A DNA stretch of 64,000 nt from Neospora caninum Liverpool (Eukaryota > Apicomplexa > Conoidasida > Eucoccidiorida > Sarcocystidae): NCBI RefSeq assembly GCF_000208865.1, contig NC_018396.1, forward strand, positions 1,302,001-1,366,000. The letters run 5' to 3'. A model generated the notes under the pieces. It was not told the origin of the DNA, made no database searches, and saw only the letters and a list, made by a program, of their open reading frames with translations. A program made the position numbers and the translations under genes. Positions 46,376-58,452 of the stretch are shown here, in pieces (position 1 is the first letter of the stretch; each line of letters opens with the position of its first letter).

Positions 46376-48158
46376 ACAGCGCCTGCCGGCGCCTCCAGCC
46401 AAGGTCGAGCAGCCATACCAGCAGCCACGTTGCAACGTGCCCAGGTGCGCGGCAGAAAGGCGCTGCTCTTTTCAACCAAAGGAGGCGGAGAAGGCCTTAC
46501 GGGAGGTTCATCGAGTGTGTCGGGATATACTGAGATGGGATATCGGAGTGACCAGGAGTCTCCCGGGCGCAACGACCTGACGGGCAGGGCTTTCTGCTCT
46601 CCCACTGAAGCTGGGCCAAAGCTATCACCACCGGAAAATGTAGCTATGGGTGCCAGGGGCGAGGTCGTGGTTCTCCTCACAGAAAACTCGGAGGAAATAA
46701 TGGATTTGAGCTTAACGTCCAACGGAAGCAGGGAGAGCCCGCTCGAAACGATCGCGGCTATACTGTTCATGTGTATTGCGTTGGAGTCGTGTTCTCCGAA
46801 AGCGTCTAGTGAACATCTTAAAAACGGAAGCCCCGGGGCATCCTGTCGACGGCGCAGGCAACAGTTGTAGTTCGTCTGAATGCAGTCTGGCGAACTCTGC
46901 AAGTAAGCAGTTGACGTCGCCATCCGAGGAAAAAGTACTGTTCGACAAAGTGGGCTGTGCATCAGGTGTGCGATGTACCAGGAAACCTGGTAGCTCTACT
47001 GGTTTCCGTGTCGCCGCAGAACTGTGGTGCGGTTCGTAGTGGTTTTCGTGGAGCGACGCGTTTCGTTGTGTGTTGGCGGCTGCTGTATTTTTTTTCGGCC
47101 CCATCCTCTTTTTGCGGCAGTCTCTTGTCCTCTGAAAATACCTGCAACATCCCGGATGATTCCGACAAAAAGCTGTTTTTCAATAGGTTTGGAAAGAAAT
47201 GGCGAACTGCGGGTCTACAGTTCCACTTGAACAACGATGCCCGTCAACCGTTGTACAAACAAAAAACGTCTCTTCGATGACTTCTTTACGGGGCTCTGTA
47301 GTGAAGCAAGTCGAGGTGCACGTGCCTGAGAAGGCGTATAGCAAGAGTCCCTAGAGCAAAAAGGGAGATCGATACCCCTCCCCTGTCGAGTAGAAAAGTC
47401 TTTTACAAGAGTATCCCATTACAGTTTTCCAGAACAGAGAAAGGTAAGAAAGGCAGTACAGAGTGAAGATATCAGCGTCAGGGGTGAGCACCGGAAAAGA
47501 ACACGAGTCACGCGGTTTCCCTCACGCGCAAAGACCTACTTCCCCCAAATCATTATTTCTTTATTTGGACTTCTGCTTCCTTTTCTTTGGTGCGGAACGG
47601 GATGCATTTGCAGAGGAGCTTCTTCGCAGTGCAGGTGGCTGTGCTAAGCGGTGAAAACCTTCATGGCCTGCATACACGCACGAACACAATTTTTCTGTTT
47701 GTGAACGAAGAGGTGACAGTGACCCACGAACATCACACAAAGGCTCAGGAGGAGCCAGCACACATGGAGACGGCTAAGACGGGGTTCGTCTGTCTTCCAC
47801 GCCACGTTGTCTCCGCCTTTGTCCCTGCGGCTGTCCTCGCCACATGGCTCACGCTGGCAGCATTCTTCAAAAAGTAGATACGGCGCTTTTACGCACAGAA
47901 TAGAGACTCACCTTCCTTGGAGGAGATGCATGATTCCGCAAATTCCAAAAGCGTGCGTGAATTCGTGAATTCGCCTACACGCATTTCACACGGGGTTCCG
48001 CACATCCGCGGGAATGCTGTTCTTCGTTGGCCCTACTGGACATGAGAGACGTTCGTTTTTTGTGGCACACAACCTTTTATTTGGTTTACAAGGCAGCCTC
48101 GAACGACAGGTCAGCAACGGAAGGCTTGCTTAGAAGCGGTTCCTTGCAAGTCGCGGAT
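46376..48158. other. Region downstream of SRS with unresolved ORFs
   Basis: Plus-strand ORFs at 46430-46870, 46776-47039 and 46957-47280, plus a possible terminal exon at 47635-47877, could belong to one spliced gene or to decayed sequence. The minus-strand ORF 46117-46962 overlaps the SRS gene antisense and is probably a shadow. About 280 bases at 47880-48158 are featureless and are presumably the shared 3' end of convergent genes. Confidence 0.35.
47635..47877 (+). CDS. Possible terminal exon with C-terminal membrane segment
   Basis: After an acceptor-like sequence (TTCGCAGTGCAG) the frame encodes about 80 residues. These begin VAVLSGENLHGLHTRTNT, continue with an acidic/His segment, and end in a hydrophobic run (VVSAFVPAAVLATWLTLAAF) followed by FKK and a stop. 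A single hydrophobic C-terminal segment would fit a tail anchor or GPI signal, and it lies 1.3 kb after a GPI-tailed SRS gene. The upstream exons could not be connected, so the gene assignment is tentative. Confidence 0.3.
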   Translation: MAVLSGENLHGLHTRTNTIFLFVNEEVTVTHEHHTKAQEEPAHMETAKTGFVCLPRHVVSAFVPAAVLATWLTLAAFFKK

Positions 48159-51100
48159 TCACAGGCTACCGTGCCATCTCCTAGACACTAGAAAGTGTGA
48201 AACCACGAGTTGAACAGCCTCAGTGTACCTGCCGAAAAACATGCAGAAAACAGAGAATTCGCCTGTTTCCTTCCGACCCCAATTGCCTTCCTTACCTTGG
48301 TAAATGGAGGAGATGAAGGTATCCTTCGACACGTCTTTCTTCTTCTTCGCCTCAGGCGTAGGGGCTGAACACACGCAAGCAGTTTGAAAGAAACGTATTT
48401 TCGAACTCTTGCGGCAAAACAGTTTCAAAGCGGCCGTTTACAGGTAAAAAAAAGTGCCCAGTTCGGTGTCCCTTCGTATCGCCGCGATTCATCTATTTAC
48501 GCATTGCCGTCAAGCAGCGGGTTACCTTGTCGATATTCAATTTTTGACGCTGAGTTCCGCAGTACACGTTTCCTCCCTTCAAAGCGGCCCTCAACACGGG
48601 AGAAAAAGGAAAAGCGACTCACGTGGGGAAATGTTTCCGATGCATGCAACTTTCGTTGCATAAAACGATTTCGCTCCGAGGTCGACGCCGCTCACCTGAA
48701 AGATCCAAACGGGACAAGAAGTAACCCACAGTCTTGAGGTGTTGGAGGGCGGTTGTGAGGACACACTGAAGACAGTGTGACACTACCATCTGCGCATCTT
48801 CAGACGTGACCTGGCGAAGGACTCACTTGATATTTCCCAGTGTCTACAGTGACGACCTTCAACTTCCGGGTCTTTCCCTTCTTGCCAACGGTGCCTGCAA
48901 TGACCTTGTGTTTCGTCTCGGGGGTGAAACCGCCTTTTCGCGCAAAGATGATGCACCGACTCCCCGGTGGGAAGAGGCAATTCTTTGTGAAGGAAATGTT
49001 CTGCAAACGCACCGAGACCAAACGAAAGCGCCTGGCATCGCCAGAATACATTCCCCACGGCGCACTCCTTTCCGCCCCTTTGCTGTCCAATATAGCGAAA
49101 GGTACCAAAAACAACACATATACACACGCACGACATGCCCTCCTCTGCGGCAGTGCGCCGGCACAGAACGGCACAGCTCACATTTCCCGTCTGTGTGTTG
49201 TCCCACCTGTCTGTACACACCCTTCCGTCTACACCGACCTAAGTAGTTAATAAAACTTAGGCATTTGTCCAGCTCTCGACCCACTGCTGCTCCCATCCAC
49301 CTTTCGGAATCTCCGTCCTACCGCCATGTGCACCCCTTGCAGCCACCTATCCCCTTGTGCTTCACATGTGTGTGTTCCTGGATTACGGCAGCTTCCGGAG
49401 ACTACCAGATTCCAGGTCTTTCTTCGGAAGCAATCACCGAAACACCGCACGAACCGCGTGGTATGCATGCACGCCGCGCTGCAAGCCTCACCTCTTCAAC
49501 GCTGCGCACTTCGATTTTCGTGTTCCTCTGCAAGAACGATGACAAATTTTCCCAGTTCTTCAAGGCCCAGACATTCAAAATTCGTGGAGCTTTTCCGTTG
49601 GTGATGACCATCGCCTCCGTGCTCGACGGGATGCGGAAGCGCTCGGCGAACTTGGTTCCGCTGGGCAGATTGGCTGAGAGGAGCAGGCAGAGCGCGGGAA
49701 ACCAAACGCTTCAAAGAAGCCGCCAAGGCCAAATATCGCTACGCAGCTTCCTGCACTTTCGCTAGGTGCCGTACAAAGCGCGTGCCGACGCAGGGTATCG
49801 GTACAGCGGATCACCGGGTAACTCGATTCACGAGCATGGAAATGCCGGGAAGAAAAGTAAACCAGACAGACGCAGTGGAACACGTCCACGCAGAGGCACA
49901 CACGCAGCCCAGCATGAAGGAACGATAGATATACAGGAAGCAGTAGGAGGGACAGGTGGACTCGAGGGCAGAAAACCACGAGCAACGGCGCTCTAGACCG
50001 GGGCCTCTCACACTTGAATCAGGGTAGGTATACGTTACCTGAGCAGTCGACGCTTCCTAGGCTGCCAAATTTCATGAGCTCTTGACGGTGATTGTCGAGA
50101 ATCTCCGGGACTTTCCTGGGGACGTAAAACAGCGGCGACACATGCATGCGAACCTTCCGGATTGAACCCGCGCCGTCTGTATCGACGTGTGCACGACTGA
50201 TAGAAACCACCACACAAAAGAGATCCCTTGACCCTTGGCGAGATGGACAACCCTTGACACGACTCGCGTGTGAGAGTTTGCCACCGATACGCCGTGGACG
50301 CTAGGAAGGCCCCGAGCGGTAAAAGGCACAACGGCAGACCATGGAAACGGCGTGAACGTGTCAAAATACCCCAGCAAAGCCTTGCACTGGCCCACGAAAA
50401 CCGTGGGCACCACTCCGTCGCAAAATGTGCGTTCTCCCCAGCAACAAAGCTTCTGCGGGAAGATGCGCTTGACTTCGAGGTCTGTGCACCTACCATTTCT
50501 TGTTTTCCGGCCATCGGCAAAGAACAATCCACGGGTTGCCGCCAAACATCACTTCTGCACGGAAATGAGGGACAGTGAACGGACGACATCGTCTTTGCAG
50601 AGACTGAATGTTTCTGCTGCGCCACTGAAAGTCGACAGACGAAACCGCTAGGCACACACATGTTCACCGAGACTCTGCACGAAAATGCGACAAGCCTACC
50701 AGTCAGCGAAGACTGGATCTGCAAAAATATTCGACTGAACGTGCCTCAAGATCAGGACGTCATAACTGTATCTTTCCCATGACTAGATCAGACCAACGAT
50801 ACACGCCAGAGAGGGCGCTACCGCCAGGAAACGCCTCCGTTCTTCAGCAGAAATCGCATTTAATTTTGGGTACGATTGTGGTGAGGTCTCACATGCTATC
50901 CATTTTCCCCTCCAGTCTATCCCCCAGACCGCACCTTTGAGTCGCTCTGTATCTGTGACATCAATATTCCTGAAGCCGAAATTCAAATCGAGGTACGCGC
51001 GGTAAATCGCCTGTGGAGCAAGAACAAGCACACATTCCTTTCTTCAACGGCGACGGGGGGGTTCGTCTCGGGGGTTTAAATCAACGCACTCAGCACCCGA

Positions 51101-52269
51101 GAGCCCCTTGCGCGGTCCATTTTCGTCGCGTTTCTTAACACACTCTCAGGACTGCCAGCTCCTCGCTGAGGATAGAGGTAACTTGGCATGCTAACAGGTT
51201 CAGACACATGGAGGCGGATGCACATAAACCGATGTGGAGTTGCCAAAATGTAAAGGAGCACAAAATACAGACCCTGATGTGCTTGTGTCCGCGGGCGTAC
51301 GTTGCTCGAAAGAATGGTAGGAAGAGATGAAGGTTCGCGAATGTCCATCTACACAAATGGAGAGGTGCCTATTTTCGTTTATACAAAAAAAGGGGCGGGC
51401 ATACACATCAACAGTCTTTTTGCTCCATGCCTCACCTGTGTGATGCCGGCGATAATCACGAACGCCACAGCGGCAACTGAAAAACCCAGAAAAACAACAC
51501 TCAACTCGGTAGTGGCATGTACACTGTTGCGACCCTCGCGACTTTAGATCTACAAAAGGAAAACAGGCATCACAGCTTTGGTTTTCTTTCCCGTGTTGTT
51601 TTCGCGGTTTTCGCGCCGACGTGTTCACCTCACAGCGGCGAGTAGCTACTCCATTCCACCAAAACGCGCACATATGCTACACATCTGAATCTCTGCATGA
51701 TAACCACACCTTTTTGAGGGGCTTCGCGGGCAAAAAAGGCACATCTACAGAGAGATCGAGTCCGCAGCCACTTTCCGATATTTGTCCCAGGGGGAGACCA
51801 GAGACTTCGCCAAGAACGCCAGAAGACGCGATGCATTGACGGAGACATAAAGCTAGGCTTGCAACCGAAGTGACTGCTCGGCACCTCCGCGTCCATAACT
51901 CCCCGTTCTCGGCCCCTCCGCGTCCATAACTCCCCGTTCTCGGCCCCTCCGCGTCCATAACTCCCCGTTCTCGGCCCCTCCGCGTCCATAACTCCCCGTT
52001 CTCGGCCCCTCCGCGTCCATAACTCCCCGTTCTCGGCCCCTCCGCCTACTTGTGAGTCTCTGTTTCCAAACACTATCTTCGACGTGACTGCGATACCGGC
52101 GGACGCCGGTTTCCGCGAACACGTCTCTCCAGAATTTGTCATTCCTTCTGCGTGCCTCTTGAACTCTCCTGGTGCGCTCTGGGTCTTCAAGTGGGGCTTC
52201 CGAAACCTGGCTTTGAGTACGCTCCTCTGAGGACGGAGCGGCGCGGCAAACTGGCATCGTTTCCGCCAT
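48159..52269 (-). CDS. Membrane-anchored protein with thioredoxin-fold-like luminal part
   Basis: Minus-strand exons: 52269-52050, 51852-51749, 51541-51436, 51010-50935, 50554-50494, 50115-50039, 49673-49492, 49000-48827, 48765-48696, 48364-48296, 48187-48159. Every junction is phase-consistent except the first, where exon 1 ends in phase 1 but exon 2 starts in phase 0. A small exon or another site is missing near the minisatellite. The product has a charged cytosolic-type N-terminus and then one transmembrane segment (VVFLGFSVAAVAFVIIAGI). The following part resembles thioredoxin-fold modules: FGGNPWIVLCRWPENKKW, LMKFGSLGSVDC, LPSGTKFAERFRIP and ITNGKAPRILNVW. A second similar block is CLFPPGSRCIIFARKGG...VVTVDTGKY. 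No CXXC active site is present. Exon 10 is Lys-rich (AKKKKD). The function is not recognised; a redox-inactive chaperone or scaffold role is an inference. Confidence 0.7.
51881..52046. repeat. 31-bp minisatellite, about 5.3 copies
   Basis: Near-perfect tandem units start at 51885, 51916, 51947, 51978 and 52009, with a sixth partial copy from 52040. The core contains TCCGCGTCCATAACTCCCCG. It lies immediately after the putative donor of exon 1 of the minus-strand thioredoxin-like gene. On that strand the array has no stop codon in any frame. Confidence 0.95.
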
Positions 52270-55223
52270 CTTGTTTGTCGTTGAACGGGCGCGGTTCCCG
52301 TAAAACGGAGAACCCGTCAACCGATAAACCCCCTTCAGAACGCGACGAAGAAAAAACGGAAGGAAAAAACGCAAGGCGCGATGCGGAAAACAGAGGAGGA
52401 GTAACGGTCGAGTCGGATTGCGCTTGACTGTCCGATTCGGAACTCAGTCAGTCGCGGAACTCACACAAGGCAGGTAGAAAGGGGGAAAAGGCAACGCCTG
52501 GAGGGAAAAGCCGTTAAAAAGATCGGCATGAAATGTAGTGGCAACTTGCAAACATTCCGGGAGACGACAGAAGCGTAAATAGAAGTGATGCGCAGATGGC
52601 AAGCGTCGCCGGCGCGCTCATCCGACCGCGTCGCATGCGCTTGTGTTTCGGGGCTAAGATTGGGCACATCTGTGTTTGCTGGGTTGAAGTAAACTTTTTT
52701 TTCAGAGGAAAGCATCCGTTTCTACCGTTTCCTTTGAAGAAAAGTTCGCGCTTCCGACAGACAGTCCCAGCTTTGGGGTCACGCGACGATTGGGTTCGCC
52801 CTGGGTTGAGAAGCCCCGGGGAAACCGGGGAACGCGTCTCCTGGAAGTTTCAGCCTTCGGCGTGCCGGCCGTTTTGTCGCGCATAGAAGCTTTTTGCTGT
52901 AATCAGTCGGTGGAAACGTTTTTTTCGACTTAGCCTGTTACTTTATCAGACTACTCGATTCCACTGGCGCGGTTTGGGGCCCACGAAACAACGCAGAGGG
53001 GCCTGTCTCCGTCCTAGCGGCGCGCCGCTGCAGATTTTTCCCGTTAGAATAGCGCTGTGCAGCAAGCACGAAAACAAAAGAAGAACTGTAGATATTTCCA
53101 CCCATAGTATTGAAAGCTTATGTGTTTCGGTGTGGACAGTATATAGCGGAGGATACACTATCAAATGTGTTTGACGTAGCACACACACAGCATCAAAGGC
53201 CTAGATCCGCACTTCCCAAAAAGATGGGAATCCAGGGCAATTAGAAAGCTTCACTCATTTTTATGACCCAGAATGTTCTGTTCCCTTCCCATCAGTGTTT
53301 TGAATTTTTCAATGGACCGAGCGGGCTACCCTTTTCTGTGAGGAGAACAACCTGCTGCTTCGGCTCACCGTGACAGTGAGCCGGAGTTCTGTAGTCGAAA
53401 AATTGAAACGGTGCCTCGCTCTCGGTCCGTCCGAAGAAAACACGAAAGAACAGAGTTAGCGTTCGTTTCATGCAAACCAAAGAGTTCCGGCCGTCCGGGG
53501 GGCCCAGCACAAGAAGCATTTCCTCGTGTGCAATCGGCAATCCGGTTTTCCACGTTCATAGATAGCGGTGAAAATGGTGATGCAGAGTTTGCGCGGTGAA
53601 AAACGCGTCAACGATATAGCAAAGTTCTGTGACACTGGCAGTTGCCTCTACAAACGAGGCGCCAACGAGGTTCCAGAAATGTTCATTTCAAACGTGTGAA
53701 AGAAAACTGGAGTTTTTTGATGTGTACGCACGTCGTCAGCAGGTGTTGCAGCACACTGTAAGGTTGCTCGTCTGTGACAATTCCTGTGCTTGAAGAATTT
53801 TGTCTTGCTTGTAGGGGGCGATTACGGTCCCGGTTTAAAGGAGACTGATAGGACTAATACAATACGTAATGTATCTGACTTCCGCGTTTATTAATGATGG
53901 CAGACGGCTTTATTATTACAAGAAGAGCTTAGCACTCCAAGGACGATGGTACTATTTCTACCAGCATCTGAGTAGCAGCTTTCTCAAGCATGGTCTATTT
54001 GCACGTGATGTTGAGGCGACATCTGTTTTTTTCGCGTGACGACGACAGGTGCGACTGTGTGTATTCCCTGCACCGTGGTTTCAGGCGCGTTTTACCAACC
54101 GTTACATCGACTGTTCACGTCGGGAGCGGAAGGCCTGTAGATAAGCATGCCCGTTCCCCGAGTGTTTCCTGTTTTTCACCGAAGTCTTCACACAGCCACC
54201 ACTACCTGTCCTTGAACAGACAGAGTTTGCGCCTGCCCCATAGAGGGAACAAGGTGTTCATGAGCCTGTTTTTCTTGTACCGTGATGGTTTTCTCCGTCT
54301 ACCGGGGCGACAGTTTCAGTTTGCTGGGATGTGAATCGCATTGAGGAGTTTGTGGAAGCGCGGGACTGTACAAAATTCGTGGTTGTTGAGTCCAGCTACA
54401 CTGTTATTCCAAGAAACTCCACGCAGTCTTGTGACACTGCTTGAGGTGCACTCGCTTCGGCCGCCTGCTCCGGAATGCTTCAGGCAACATCCAAATACCT
54501 CACCCCTAATGAAACTCAGTTCCTGTACGACCCCCGCTCGAGTAAAAAGGTTTGTTAGTATTTATGTCATCCCTTATTAATCTAAATTTATTATCTGAGA
54601 TTCGAGCTTTGAAGGGATCCTTCTTGGCATAACATTAAAATCCAAGTAGAAACATAGCTAAGAGAATTAACATGATATAGCTCTCTGGTTCGCTCGTCCC
54701 TACGCATGCATACATATATGCACGCAAGCACTTCAGGATGCGTGCTGTCTGGTGAAGCTCGTCACCTTGCACTCTGGTGTGTTTCCACTCAAGGAGCCCA
54801 CGGCCGTGGGTTCGTTAAGAGCACCCCGAGTTAACTTAGACGCTCTGGGTAGATTGCTATCAGAGTTTACTGCTTTCCGTAAGCGACCGTCGCGCCACTC
54901 TTCCCTTCGCGAAAAGGACACCATCCTCAGAAAAACAGCAGACATTGACCTAGAAGCCGCACTGGAATGCACCACATACACACGATATCCGAAATTCATG
55001 TTCACACCACAGTTTCCTTTTTCCATATCTCTGGCGTTTCCTTGCACTGTGCGAGAAGGTAACACCTTGCAGTTTGTAACACAGTTTGTTTTTAAACTGA
55101 TGTGTCTTAACTCGGAGGTGCGCACCCCCAACACCGGGCAACACATTTCCACAAGCGCTGGCCGTGATTCTGGTTTTTCTTTCAGCAAGACAAGCCCAGC
55201 AGTCCACCTCGTTGCAGAGCTGT
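52270..55223. other. Intergenic, about 3 kb
   Basis: This contains the promoter side of the minus-strand thioredoxin-like gene and the 3' flank of the next minus-strand gene. A perfect palindrome CCCACGGCCGTGGG occurs near 54798. A 201-codon plus-strand ORF (54752-55357) is open here and overlaps the last exon of the next gene antisense. It has no family match. Nothing else could be supported. Confidence 0.45.
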
Positions 55224-56790
55224 TTAGCAGCAGAAACCGCGCTTTTTCTTCGTCTCAATGGGAAGAGCCATGGGGACGTAAGGATACACAACTGGGTAGC
55301 CTTCACGGGGATCAAAGCCGTGACTGGCGTTGGTGTAGCCTACGACAGCAGGGTTGAAGTACATCATCTGCTCGTGGCCCGCAGGAATCGTCAGGGCTTC
55401 TGTCGAAGGGTACATCATGCCAGGCTGGAGAGGAGAGGCGGTTTGCTGAAGGAACGTGGCTGCTCACAAAACGAGGAAACGCAGCAGCCAGCCAAATGTC
55501 ACCCTGACGGCTTTTCACAATAACGCCTCTGACGCACACACTGGCCCAAAACAGATCTGAATGGCCATCAGGAGGTCTATCTCTACGTGTCTTTCTGTGT
55601 GGCTCTCTAAAACTCCGCCATCTATGCTCGGCGCACGCGTGACACGAACCATCCCGGTTTCGAATCGCGTCTGTGGCGAACAAGGTCTATGCCCAGCGTT
55701 CTCACGTTGCGCACGACGCACAAACACAAGAAAACTTGCCATGAACCTGAAACAATCCACCGCCTCGGCACTCGAGTTCAGCGGGCAAACGAGGCCATTA
55801 CGTCCTTCCTGCACACGTCCCTACGCCATCTCGTGCTCCTTCTGAGTGTATATACACCGAGATATCCAATATCGCCCATATAGTCCTCGATTGACAGCCT
55901 GCCTCACTATGTACACAATTAAGGGACGTACCCGTCTGGGGGAGTGGGGATCCTGGAGGCGGGCACTCAACACTGTGGCTTCCTTCGCTGTGGGTCTCGT
56001 TGTCAGTGTACACGCGGCCTTCCATGGGGCTGGATTCTGCGGCGGAAAGAAACGCAGAAAACCGACAAAGAGGGTCCTGGATAAATCTGTATAAACGGAA
56101 TATGCACGCCACCAAAGTGTACTTGTATATCGAGACGCATGCACAGATGTGGCAACGTCTGCGCACATTCTTGGTCCGTATGAAGACCACACACGTGCTC
56201 CGGCACAGTGTGCAAATGTGGCCAGGCTGCATGTGGATCTGCCCTGAAAAATACGTCATTTCGGCGCTGCAAGACACGTACAAAGACCCGAAGACTTTGG
56301 CCGCACCTCTATACATTTACATAGATATACACTGTTCCACGATACATCGGCCAAAACCCCACTGTCAAGTAGGCACGGCTCTTTTTGGGACCATCTCCTG
56401 CACCGTAGAAACAAAGAGTCCCCCCTAGAAAAGTGGAGAACAAATTAAAGGAACACGAGCCTCTGGTGACCTGGATGGTGATCTGCTCGTCTGCCAGCAC
56501 TGCCTTCGTATCTTTTTTCCCTCCGCCGGAGCACGGTCGCCGAGCCCCGAAAACCAACAGGGCGTCTCCGCGGTCCCCATTCCCGGTGTCCAGCAACCTT
56601 GTGGCGCAGGCGAGATACAGAAAAACGCCCTCACCACTTGGAAAAACGCGTCTGGGGAAAACTACTCCTTCCAACCACGTTTTTCTCAAGCAGTCACGGC
56701 CAATGGCTTACCAACTTCCAACTGGCGCTCCGCAGCATCGCAGTTGACAGGTGTGCCAGGAGAGACGGTAGGGGATGTAGGTTGCGACAT
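55224..56790 (-). CDS. Protein with C-terminal Cys-Cys tail, unidentified
   Basis: Minus-strand exons that can be supported: 56790-56712 (start), 56036-55932 and 55424-55224 (last). Exon 1 begins MSQPTSPTVSPGTPVNCD and ends at G|GTAAGC. The second follows an excellent acceptor (TCTTTCCGCCGCAG), joins in phase 1, and encodes an acidic, Pro-rich segment ending at G|GTACGT. The last exon starts after CCTCTCCTCTCCAG and encodes a Tyr/Pro/Met-rich segment (PREGYPVVYPYVPMALP) ending KKKRGFCC. The phase between the second and last exons does not match, so at least one exon is missing around 55450-55900. A polybasic stretch plus terminal Cys-Cys is typical of S-acylated peripheral membrane proteins. 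Inner membrane complex proteins of coccidia often look like this, but no alveolin repeats were seen. Confidence 0.5.
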
Positions 56791-58128
56791 CGTGGCTGGC
56801 AGTTCCCGTTGAACAGTTCTATCGTTGAAAAGGTGGTTATTCCCTTGCCGCTTATTGGAAACAAGTTTTACACAGACAAGAAAGCGAGTTCGACCGTTAC
56901 ATGCGTTCCGTCGGGATTGGACCCGGAAAACACAGACAGCCGAGGTGGACGCGGAAGAAGGGAGAGAGCGCAGGAGCAAAGTTGCCCCGGCGTCCAACGG
57001 AACTTTCCCGACGTGTTAGCGGGGTCAAGTGGGGGGGAGGAGGGGGGAGGGGGATACAAAGGCCGTCCAGATATACTGGTTTTGTCACCCCACTAGGGCT
57101 CCGTGTGGACAAGGTCTCAGCGAGCCCCGCGGGATGAGGCAGGCTCTCCACGTATCTCAATCCTCTTACTGTCGGAATTTTTTGGGCTGTGCATCCTTTG
57201 AGAAAATCCTCTCGCACACGAGCCTGAACCCATGAAGAGGAGGCGTTTCACTTCCTTTTGGCGAGGGAGGGGAGGGGACATAGTGGTGTTTTGCCATAAT
57301 TCAGGAGCACACCAAGAAAAAGGAGTTTCATCTAGACACGAAAAAACGCGAGGAAAGTCTCTCGCTCGTAAATGGTAACGAAGAGAATCAGTTGGTTCAG
57401 GTGAAGCACAGCCGTCGAAGAACCAGTTTCAACACCGCAAACAAAAGACGGCCTGAGCCATCATTTGTTTCACGGACGTGGTCACGTGAAAGAAGCTCAG
57501 TTTTCTCGCAAGCTTATACACGAAAATACGATCTTGCTTGCTTTTCTAGCTGCTTGGGTTCGAGAGTCTTCGTGTGATGGAGAACGAGCATGCGCCTTTC
57601 TTTGTTTCTCATGTTGATTCACCTTCGAAGGGCCCCGCCGCCTCACACTAAATGGCTCTACTGTCAGAATCTGCTGTCTCAATGGCACTTCTGGTGCTTG
57701 TTATTTGAGGGGAAACTAGCATCTCACTCTCATTTCCCATTTAGGTTCACTAACTGGCAGCTGATACCTCTGGAAGGCGGCTGTGAACGTAATGAAGGTA
57801 AGACTGTAGCAGGTAAGGGGGAGCATCCATAGCGCGAACCCCACAAGCTCGTGGCGTTTACTGTTATATCGGAAGGTGCAAACCGTCAATTTTTGAGGTA
57901 CTCAATTCTGTGCACGGATGGCGATCTTAGATCACGTTGGATACTGGTTTTGAAAATATTGAGTTATTTTTTCGCGTGAACCCTGCCAAACTCCTGGAGT
58001 TCCCGCACACTGCCCGAAACCGAATAGCTGTAGCAATGCGATGGTTGCATGAGGCTGATGGGTAGACACTGTTGATTCCCAGAAATACAGTCCTGCTTGC
58101 TAGCATCACGAAAGGAAAAACATGGCTC
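56791..58128. other. Intergenic
   Basis: About 1.3 kb with only short ORFs. The interval near 57010-57060 is G-rich. A plus-strand donor-like site (AATGAAG|GTAAGA) near 57796 is preceded by an open frame, but it could not be joined in phase to the exon at 58206, so no gene is called. Confidence 0.4.
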
Positions 58129-58452
58129 ATGAGAAGTCCGCTTACACTCGGGTGTTGGGGGTACAGCTATTGGCCGAGCGGCTACCAGGAACGTTTTCTC
58201 TTCAGCCATGTTACGGCGGGTCATAACTCTCGCCGCTACGTGAAGCCTAGCGCTGCTTATGAAAGGAATACGTACATCAAAGCCTACAAGAAGCTCTTTC
58301 GTTCATTCCACCTGCAACCCTGGGAGCACACTGACTACCTGAGACGCAATTCTGTTTTGATGTCAAGCTTTCATACTGCTAAAACACGATCTCTGCGTTG
58401 GGCCAATTTGCGTGAGGCCGGCGAGGCACCGTTTAAGCCGAAAGGATTCTGA
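58129..58452 (+). CDS. Small basic protein, unidentified
   Basis: ORF of 107 residues from the in-frame ATG at 58129. Alternatively it is only the last exon of a spliced gene, because an excellent acceptor (GTTTTCTCTTCAG) ends at 58205 in the same frame. The C-terminal part is strongly protein-like and basic: AGHNSRRYVKPSAAYERN, YIKAYKKLFRSFHL, then FKPKGF at the end. The spacing of aromatic and basic residues (YKKLFR, YLRRN) recalls small mitochondrial or mitoribosomal proteins, but no family is claimed. It overlaps putative exons of a minus-strand gene. Confidence 0.4.
   Translation: MRSPLTLGCWGYSYWPSGYQERFLFSHVTAGHNSRRYVKPSAAYERNTYIKAYKKLFRSFHLQPWEHTDYLRRNSVLMSSFHTAKTRSLRWANLREAGEAPFKPKGF

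Noticed and set aside
46117..46962. 281-codon minus-strand ORF over the SRS gene
   Set aside because: It lies antisense to a well-supported single-exon SRS gene, and its translation has no signal peptide, domain or splice support.
51881..52046. CRISPR-like array
   Set aside because: The repeats are head-to-tail without unique spacers, in a eukaryotic intron-rich context. It is a minisatellite.
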